DNA of 64,000 bases from a virus: positions 19,127 through 83,126 of the IMG/VR virus record IMGVR_UViG_3300047508_000265, one strand, 5' to 3'. Positions 59,283 to 64,000 of this stretch are shown here, piece after piece (the first letter of the stretch is position 1; every line of letters starts with the position of its first letter). The position numbers and the translations under genes are program-made. The notes below the pieces were generated by a model. That model did not search any database. It was not told where the DNA came from and saw nothing but the letters and a program-made list of their open reading frames with translations.

Positions 59283-59492
59283 ATGAACATACCAAATAAT
59301 TTATATGTGTTGGATAACCAGAATTGGAAAACTTTAACGGGCTATATAAGTCCTGATGTGAACAACGAAAAAACAAAAACAGTAAAGCTTCCTTCTTGGT
59401 TAACACAATCAATCCAAAAGGAGATTAAACTTGCCCGAGAAGACGGAGCCGCAGAAGTAAGAAAACAAATACGAAACGCTTTACGAATATGA
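59283..59492 (+). CDS. MNIP-type paralogue 1, 69 aa
   Basis: MNIPNNLYVLDNQNWKTLTG, VNNEKTKTVKLPSWLTQSIQ and AAEVRKQIRNALRI. A paralogue lies at 62036-62248. Start chosen at the shared MNIP. Function unknown. Confidence 0.65.
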   Translation: MNIPNNLYVLDNQNWKTLTGYISPDVNNEKTKTVKLPSWLTQSIQKEIKLAREDGAAEVRKQIRNALRI

Positions 59493-60160
59493 GAGTTCTA
59501 GTCGCCTGTGAACGTTCCGGCGTAGTGCGAGAAGCGTTTCGGAAGTTGGGGCATGAAGCGTGGAGTTGTGATATTGTTCCTACGGATGATGGGAGCAAGT
59601 TTCATATTCAAGCAGATGCGGTAGATGTAACAAATAATCCTTGGCGATATCAACAGCTTTCTACTGTGGTTTTAGGCGATTGGTGGGACTTGATGATCGC
59701 ACATCCGCCTTGCACATATCTGTGCAACTCCGGTGTATGCTGGTTATCAGAAGAAAATAAGTATGGCGAATTGTCAGATAAAGCGAGGGATCGATGGAGA
59801 AATTTGGATAAAGCGGCGCATTTCTTTAGGCAATTATGGATGGCGAAAATTCCGCATATTGCAATTGAAAATCCTATTCCGCATAAGTATGCCAGTCTTG
59901 GGCCTTATGACCAAATCATTCAGCCTTGGATGTTCGGGCATCCGGAGAGCAAGGCAACTTGTTTGTGGTTGAAAAACCTGCCGAAGTTGGTGGAAACAAA
60001 CAACGTCAAACACATCTGGAAGCTTGCACCTAAGAGTAAGGCACAACGAATACACATGATGGGCCCAAGTAAAGATCGCTCCCGTTTACGGAGCGTAACC
60101 TATCAGGGAATCGCGGATGCTTTCGCACAACAATGGAGTGAATACATATGCAAAGCTTAA
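59489..60160 (+). CDS. DNA cytosine methyltransferase-like
   Basis: 223 aa with MRVLVACERSGVVREAFRKL (SAM-binding start), LMIAHPPCTYLCNSGVCWL (PPC-type catalytic loop) and PHIAIENPIPHKY (ENP motif). Much smaller than standard C5 methyltransferases and lacking a clear target-recognition domain, so it belongs to the compact phage DNA-modifying group. Could protect phage DNA or hypermodify bases. Confidence 0.8.
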   Translation: MRVLVACERSGVVREAFRKLGHEAWSCDIVPTDDGSKFHIQADAVDVTNNPWRYQQLSTVVLGDWWDLMIAHPPCTYLCNSGVCWLSEENKYGELSDKARDRWRNLDKAAHFFRQLWMAKIPHIAIENPIPHKYASLGPYDQIIQPWMFGHPESKATCLWLKNLPKLVETNNVKHIWKLAPKSKAQRIHMMGPSKDRSRLRSVTYQGIADAFAQQWSEYICKA

Positions 60161-60330
60161 ATCTAAATATAGAAGGGGCTGCTAAACAATTAAATGATTA
60201 TCTGTATCCTAATGGTTTCTGGATAGGCCATGCTTGGATTCAGGATAATGTGTTATATGAGTTAGCAGCAAATTTAAAACAAGCAGTTGATAAGAAACGA
60301 AAGAAAGATGAAACACAAAACAGAACATAG
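60148..60330 (+). CDS. Hypothetical protein, 60 aa
   Basis: MQSLNLNIEGAAKQLNDYLY and a basic end KQAVDKKRKKDETQNRT. Overlaps both neighbours. Function unknown. Confidence 0.55.
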   Translation: MQSLNLNIEGAAKQLNDYLYPNGFWIGHAWIQDNVLYELAANLKQAVDKKRKKDETQNRT

Positions 60331-60505
60331 AGGACGACCAACGTCCTACGCATTTGCCAATAACAGGCACGAACGAAAAACAGGGCAGCTTTTGTTCACT
60401 TACGCCGTGACAGCAAAAGATATACGGCGATGGTGGGCGAGTTTGCCACAGAAGAAACGGGATAAATTAATCAGGGCGATATCGAGAAGTCATGCGGAAA
60501 ATTAA
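60308..60505 (+). CDS. Basic small protein, 65 aa
   Basis: MKHKTEHRGRPTSYAFANNR then LLFTYAVTAKDIRRWWASLP and a basic helix. Start at the ATG; an upstream alternative is inside the previous gene. Function unknown. Confidence 0.57.
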   Translation: MKHKTEHRGRPTSYAFANNRHERKTGQLLFTYAVTAKDIRRWWASLPQKKRDKLIRAISRSHAEN

Positions 60506-60956
60506 ATTAACTCAAGGAAAGACTGCGCTAGTAAGCGATCAAGATTGGTCACGAGTTCGTAAATTCAAATGGTATGCCGTGCATATGGATAAACAATGGT
60601 ATGCACAAGCAGCATTACCTAATGGCCGACGCAACCCGCCGACAATTCTATTACACCAGTTTATTCGTAATGGGGAAAGACATGTTGATCATAGAAACTG
60701 TAACGGATTAGATAATCGTAGGCGCAATCTTCGTTCTGCTAGTAGAAGCCAGAATTTATGTAATCGGGGCAAAACACGAGCGAACACATCTGGTTTTAAG
60801 GGCGTTACTTGGAGTAAAGAAAAACAAAAATGGCAAGCACAAATTAAATTCGAAGGAGTTTATAAAATGTTAGGAAGATTTAAATCGAAACGAAAAGCGG
60901 CTCAAGTTTATGCTAGAGCGGCAAAACGAATACACAAAGAATTTGCGCGTCTATGA
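60492..60956 (+). CDS. HNH endonuclease with AP2-like domain
   Basis: N-terminal half with ILLHQFIRNGERHVDHRNCN and GLDNRRRNLRSASRSQNLCN (HNH), then an AP2-like DNA-binding domain with TSGFKGVTWSKEKQKWQAQI. 154 aa. Typical phage HNH-AP2 homing enzyme. ATGA overlap with the GP88 gene. Confidence 0.86.
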   Translation: MRKIKLTQGKTALVSDQDWSRVRKFKWYAVHMDKQWYAQAALPNGRRNPPTILLHQFIRNGERHVDHRNCNGLDNRRRNLRSASRSQNLCNRGKTRANTSGFKGVTWSKEKQKWQAQIKFEGVYKMLGRFKSKRKAAQVYARAAKRIHKEFARL

Positions 60957-61651
60957 ACTACAAATATTTAAGCGTAAGCGCAGATTCAAAGACTCGTAAA
61001 GGTGAAAAATTTGGGTATCTCACAGCAATTCTTTATCTTAGTCCTGCTCAAGTGGCTGGGGGTCGCAATATGTGTCCCTTTTCAACGGCGGGGTGCCGTC
61101 GTGTGTGCCTAAATTTAGCAGGACGCGGTGCTATGAATATGGTGCAACAGGCGAGAATTCGAAAGACTAGAGAATTTTTAGCGGACCCAATCGCCTTTGT
61201 TGCCCAATTACAAACAGACATAACGGGATTAATTAAAGAGGCTAAGAACAAGGGACTCATTCCAGCAGTTCGCCTTAATGGAGTTACTGATGTTCAGTGG
61301 GAGAAGTATAGTGTTATGGCGCCCTTTCCTGATGTTTTCAATTACGACTACACGAAGTTTCCAGCGGGAGTTCGCAAAGACTTACCTAAAAATTATCACC
61401 TTACCTATTCTCACTCTGAGCATCCTAAATCTTGGGAACGAAGTGAAGAATGGTTTAAGCGTGGAGTAAACACAGCAGTAGTATTCGCTCAACGATTGCC
61501 GGATACTTACAAGGGCAGGCCAGTAATCAATGGCGATGAATCAGACTTACGATTTACTGACCCGCAAGGAGTTTATGTAGGATTGAAAACAAAAGGTAAG
61601 GCGCGGAAGGATGATGGCGATGGATTCGTGGTAACATCACATTTAACATGA
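60953..61651 (+). CDS. GP88-family phage protein
   Basis: 232 aa: AGGRNMCPFSTAGCRRVCLN, LAGRGAMNMVQQARIRKTRE and YHLTYSHSEHPKSWERSEEW are hallmarks of the gene product 88 family of phages. Function unknown, perhaps an Fe-S or metal protein because of its clustered Cys. Confidence 0.85.
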   Translation: MNYKYLSVSADSKTRKGEKFGYLTAILYLSPAQVAGGRNMCPFSTAGCRRVCLNLAGRGAMNMVQQARIRKTREFLADPIAFVAQLQTDITGLIKEAKNKGLIPAVRLNGVTDVQWEKYSVMAPFPDVFNYDYTKFPAGVRKDLPKNYHLTYSHSEHPKSWERSEEWFKRGVNTAVVFAQRLPDTYKGRPVINGDESDLRFTDPQGVYVGLKTKGKARKDDGDGFVVTSHLT

Positions 61652-61830
61652 GTAGACCAGATGGATTATACAGAATAACAACGCCGGAATTCACGGCAGG
61701 ATTTGAATTGTTCGATGGGCAAGTGGTTGCTTGCGCTCCGATTCTCAAACGCAACATAGATTATTGGAAACACGAGGGCGAGTATGTTGCTCCATCGGCA
61801 GACGAAACAAGAAAGGAACTGATGGAATGA
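61648..61830 (+). CDS. Conserved small phage protein, 60 aa
   Basis: MSRPDGLYRITTPEFTAGFE with FDGQVVACAPILKRNIDYW, a pattern of small phage proteins (YR-TTP-x-x-AG with a V-x-CAPIL core). Function unknown. Confidence 0.65.
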   Translation: MSRPDGLYRITTPEFTAGFELFDGQVVACAPILKRNIDYWKHEGEYVAPSADETRKELME

Positions 61831-62039
61831 GAGATAGATGGCGCACAGGACAACCGGAACCAGAGGACTTTCAACCTACCGGTTGGCTTCATGCCATAGA
61901 TGATAAAGGTAATCATCACAGACTAACGCAGAATGAATGGCGTGAATGGTCCAAAGTAACAACGTACATGCACTGGCGATGCATAACTCCGCCAATAATT
62001 TCGCAGGAAGAACCTGCGCAAGCAGAAAGTAAAACATGA
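61827..62039 (+). CDS. Hypothetical protein, 70 aa
   Basis: MRDRWRTGQPEPEDFQPTGW with NHHRLTQNEWREWSKVTTYM and the end ISQEEPAQAESKT. The last 35 nt before the next ATG recur after the next gene. ATGA at both ends. Function unknown. Confidence 0.55.
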   Translation: MRDRWRTGQPEPEDFQPTGWLHAIDDKGNHHRLTQNEWREWSKVTTYMHWRCITPPIISQEEPAQAESKT

Positions 62040-62279
62040 ACATACCAGACAAAGGATACGATTCAATTGCAGAAAGCGATTGGAGTTCTATAATGATATA
62101 TACGAGTCCAAATGGGAATAATGAAAAAACTAGAAAAATAAAATTGCCTTTTTGGTTAAGTTCCGCAATTCTTATAGCTATTGGGAACGCCAAACGCGAA
62201 GGAGCACAAGAAGTTAGAATGCCAATTAGAAGTGCATTAGGATTATAATTTCGCAGGAAGAACCTGCACAAGCAGAAAG
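61995..62279 (+). repeat. 35-bp direct repeat flanking MNIP paralogue 2
   Basis: Copies at 61995-62029 and 62245-62279 differ by one base (ctgcgca against ctgcaca) and bracket the gene at 62036. The left copy encodes the end of the previous gene (SQEEPAQAESK); the right is non-coding. Confidence 0.85.
62036..62248 (+). CDS. MNIP-type paralogue 2, 70 aa
   Basis: MNIPDKGYDSIAESDWSSIM, NNEKTRKIKLPFWLSSAILI and AQEVRMPIRSALGL. Paralogue of the gene at 59283. Bracketed by the 35-bp repeat, suggesting insertion or duplication of a one-gene module. Function unknown. Confidence 0.65.
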   Translation: MNIPDKGYDSIAESDWSSIMIYTSPNGNNEKTRKIKLPFWLSSAILIAIGNAKREGAQEVRMPIRSALGL

Positions 62280-62285
62280 CAAATA

Positions 62286-62648
62286 ATGAAAATACAACTA
62301 TACAGTGATGGATTCACGATAGTAGAGAGTCCAGAAACCAATGATGTAACAACGTTCTTTTTGGATGATGGATTTGAAATTAAGGAATCCAAAGTTCAAG
62401 CAGAATTTATAAGTGATCGTGGGGCTCTTGCGGCAATACGAGAAGATTTTGTTTGGGAAACCCATAAAGGCAGGTTTCAATATCCAAGAGACATGGCAAC
62501 ACCACATTTGATTCATGCCGTGAATATGATCTGGAGAAATTGGTTCGGGTTAAAGAACGACTATCCGGAAATTAAATCACGATGGAGCGATGCCTATGTC
62601 CGCCGAGCCTTGAGTGAATTAACTAATGAGTTAAACTGGCGCATATGA
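62286..62648 (+). CDS. Hypothetical protein, 120 aa
   Basis: MKIQLYSDGFTIVESPETND, DRGALAAIREDFVWETHKGR and a Trp-rich end (ALSELTNELNWRI). No motif. Starts after the right copy of the 35-bp repeat. Function unknown. Confidence 0.6.
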   Translation: MKIQLYSDGFTIVESPETNDVTTFFLDDGFEIKESKVQAEFISDRGALAAIREDFVWETHKGRFQYPRDMATPHLIHAVNMIWRNWFGLKNDYPEIKSRWSDAYVRRALSELTNELNWRI

Positions 62649-62815
62649 TCTTGCGCCTCATGCATTGGTGCGCCAGATGGTTCTTTGGCTACATATACAC
62701 CTACGGTCAGCCAGAAGTGAAGGCCGTATTCTATGCCAAGAACGAGAGGGAAATGAACAATGCAGCAAGAACATACGTGGAGGAACTAGATGATGAATAT
62801 GAAAAAACTAAGTAA
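62645..62815 (+). CDS. Small protein, 56 aa
   Basis: MILRLMHWCARWFFGYIYTY then an acidic helix REMNNAARTYVEELDDEYEK. Hydrophobic, Trp-rich start. Function unknown. Confidence 0.52.
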   Translation: MILRLMHWCARWFFGYIYTYGQPEVKAVFYAKNEREMNNAARTYVEELDDEYEKTK

Positions 62816-62948
62816 CGCTATTGAAGAAGGGCGTAAAGCTCTCAAGGGAGATAGTAATGATGCAGAACATGATGCCTTATTTGATATCGTTGAAGTGTGG
62901 GATTTAATCGTAGCTAAGCAACGAAAGAAAATAAATGACCCCAAGTGA
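62790..62948 (+). CDS. Small acidic/basic helical protein, 52 aa
   Basis: Start at 62790 has a good ggagg site 6 nt before: MMNMKKLSNAIEEGRKALKG, then EHDALFDIVEVWDLIVAKQR. Overlaps both neighbours. Function unknown. Confidence 0.55.
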   Translation: MMNMKKLSNAIEEGRKALKGDSNDAEHDALFDIVEVWDLIVAKQRKKINDPK

Positions 62949-63186
62949 TATTGAAGTCATGCTTCACTGCTACTATTCACCCTTGCCGCATCCAAGAAGA
63001 TTCGTGCCTGCGGTAAGTCATGCGTTGGCAATGTTGTTACACGAGGAATTAATAAGCCCGCGTGATTTCGGTCATGGCCCAACATATACAGCAACCGAGA
63101 AGGGAAAAGCATGGGTCGCCATGATCTGTGCTACTCCGCTACCAGTCCAAGCGTGGCTGGACCCTAGAACAGGAAAGGCACCATGA
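62935..63186 (+). CDS. Hypothetical protein, 83 aa
   Basis: MTPSDIEVMLHCYYSPLPHP, a helical middle (SHALAMLLHEELIS), a winged-helix-like wing (YTATEKGKAWVAMICATPLP) and the end DPRTGKAP. The pattern suggests a small DNA-binding winged helix. Its end is part of a repeated 26-bp junction. Confidence 0.58.
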   Translation: MTPSDIEVMLHCYYSPLPHPRRFVPAVSHALAMLLHEELISPRDFGHGPTYTATEKGKAWVAMICATPLPVQAWLDPRTGKAP

Positions 63187-63362
63187 GATATATAGCGACA
63201 ATACAAACATACGTTAGAGTATCCGCTGATTATGATGTAGCTAAATGCACTCGAACTAAAATTCTTGAGGAGTATAATACTCTTAAAGAAGTAATGGATT
63301 GGGTAGAAAAAGAAAGTCAGTCTACAATGGGAGTTTCTGACGTAATAATCACACATGAATGA
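63183..63362 (+). CDS. Small protein, 59 aa
   Basis: MRYIATIQTYVRVSADYDVA then LEEYNTLKEVMDWVEKESQS. Alpha/beta. Bracketed with the next gene by the 26-bp repeat. Function unknown. Confidence 0.57.
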   Translation: MRYIATIQTYVRVSADYDVAKCTRTKILEEYNTLKEVMDWVEKESQSTMGVSDVIITHE

Positions 63363-63540
63363 CATAGACAACATAACACAAAAAGTAGCACAAAAGTTTA
63401 ACTGCTTTGGAGAAGGAACGCCTGTTAAATTTGGTAATCCTCTTTCAATTCTATGGCGCTATGAACCACCAGTGTTTGCGGCAGGAGTTAAAGTCGGAGA
63501 AGTTGTGGAGTTTGTGATACAGGAATGGTTGTGCAGTTAA
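63355..63540 (+). CDS. Small protein, 61 aa
   Basis: MNDIDNITQKVAQKFNCFGE and FAAGVKVGEVVEFVIQEWLC. Alpha/beta; function unknown. Confidence 0.55.
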   Translation: MNDIDNITQKVAQKFNCFGEGTPVKFGNPLSILWRYEPPVFAAGVKVGEVVEFVIQEWLCS

Positions 63541-63565
63541 ATAACCCTAGAACAGGAAAAGCGCC

Positions 63566-63754
63566 ATGAAAACAATAAGACTGTATACTGAGAGCGGAGA
63601 TAAATATAAAATCAAAGTAAAAGAAAATACCTCAGAAGATGAGCTAGAAAAAATCTTAAAAGAAAAGTTTCCTGATGAATGGGAAGAAGAGGGCCCTGGA
63701 TTTCGAGGAAGCTATATTCATATTGAGGAAGATGGAGAGTATGAACAAACCTAA
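63566..63754 (+). CDS. Small acidic protein, 62 aa
   Basis: MKTIRLYTESGDKYKIKVKE then ENTSEDELEKILKEKFPDEW. Ubiquitin-like alternation is suggested by eye only. Starts in the right junction repeat. Confidence 0.57.
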   Translation: MKTIRLYTESGDKYKIKVKENTSEDELEKILKEKFPDEWEEEGPGFRGSYIHIEEDGEYEQT

Positions 63755-63968
63755 ATGTGTAGTCTGCGGCGCCCGATCACCGTGGGGTCAGAAAACGTGC
63801 GATGTGTTATGCGCCAGAGCACAAAAGTATGGCCGTGATCGAGGGAAGCAGATGGAACTGGAAGTCAGGGATGCGTGGCGAAGGCCGATCGTTGTAGACT
63901 CACTGACAAAGCCAGATAGAAGTGCGGACTTGGAATACAATCGGCCTTACATGATGGAGGTGTATTGA
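63741..63968 (+). CDS. Zinc-binding protein, 75 aa
   Basis: Start at an ATG inside the previous gene: MNKPKCVVCGARSPWGQKTC then DVLCARAQKYGRDRGKQMEL. Four Cys of a treble-clef-like site and a basic helical end. Function unknown. Confidence 0.6.
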   Translation: MNKPKCVVCGARSPWGQKTCDVLCARAQKYGRDRGKQMELEVRDAWRRPIVVDSLTKPDRSADLEYNRPYMMEVY

Positions 63969-64000
63969 AAATAACAAACGCACAAGCAGAAAACTTAGCA
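63965..64000 (+). CDS. Partial gene at window edge
   Basis: A TTG start overlaps the preceding TGA and reads (M)KITNAQAENLA before the window ends. The opening (K-I-T-N-A-Q) occurs in a small conserved phage protein family. Truncated by the window. Confidence 0.45.
   Translation, partial: MKITNAQAENLA

Larger units (their letters stand above)
63161..63569 (+). repeat. 26-bp repeated gene junction
   Basis: 63161-63186 (accctagaacaggaaaggca then ccatga) and 63544-63569 differ at two positions. The left copy is coding (DPRTGKAP and the next ATG); the right follows a stop and provides the next ATG. Same architecture as the 35-bp repeat. Confidence 0.8.

Overview
The window is a segment of a lytic tailed double-stranded DNA phage (Caudoviricetes). 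The evidence is a large terminase, portal, scaffold and major capsid genes, collagen-like fibres, a family A DNA polymerase, a primase/helicase, a ribonucleotide reductase and rIIA/rIIB homologues, with no integrase or recognisable lysogeny repressor. The gene order and long portal fit a podovirus-like virion, but no tail tube or sheath gene is in view, so this stays an inference. Several proteins carry signal peptides and lipoboxes, which suggests a diderm host. Sigma70-type promoters argue against a Bacteroidota host. Genes are packed with ATGA, GTGA or TAATG overlaps, and dozens are under 60 codons.

Layout. (1) 1-18019, minus strand: virion block, transcribed right to left: TerL, an HNH gene, portal, small genes, scaffold, an HNH gene, major capsid protein (MCP), lipoproteins and small exported proteins, then a run of collagen-like or glycine-rich fibre proteins. 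The MCP gene is split by a 199-nt group I intron. (2) 18032-43647, plus strand: early and middle block, with RuvC-like resolvase, four glycan-modifying genes, SNF2-type helicase, RecB-like nuclease, dNMP kinase, DNA polymerase, HD hydrolase, primase/helicase, many tiny proteins, MazG, class II ribonucleotide reductase and three more glycosyltransferases. Three promoters sharing an extended -10 box (18055, 24319, 36284) drive it. (3) 43632-47110, mainly minus: tRNA-Pro(UGG), small genes, a His-rich glycosyltransferase, a polysaccharide pyruvyl transferase, an HNH gene and a DUF3008-like gene. (4) 47111-51130: an RNA-rich tract, with a 788-nt gene-free stretch full of nested helices, two further structured or dyad-rich gaps and a series of hairpins sitting just before start codons. 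(5) 51130-64000, plus strand: very dense small genes, a lone minus-strand HTH gene (possible small terminase), a metallophosphoesterase, rIIA and rIIB homologues, a cytosine-methyltransferase-like gene and a GP88-family gene, ending in duplicated gene-junction modules.

How it works together. Nucleotides are supplied by ribonucleotide reductase, dNMP kinase and MazG. Replication and recombination use PolA, primase/helicase, SNF2 helicase, RecB-like nuclease and RuvC. Nine genes for glycan modification are encoded beside virion fibres built from threonine-rich Gly-Pro-Thr and Gly-Ala-Thr triplets. Nine HNH homing endonucleases are scattered through essential genes. The strongest candidates for something undescribed are the 788-nt structured RNA at 47111-47898 with its neighbours, and the very small capsid-gene intron with an adjacent free-standing HNH gene.
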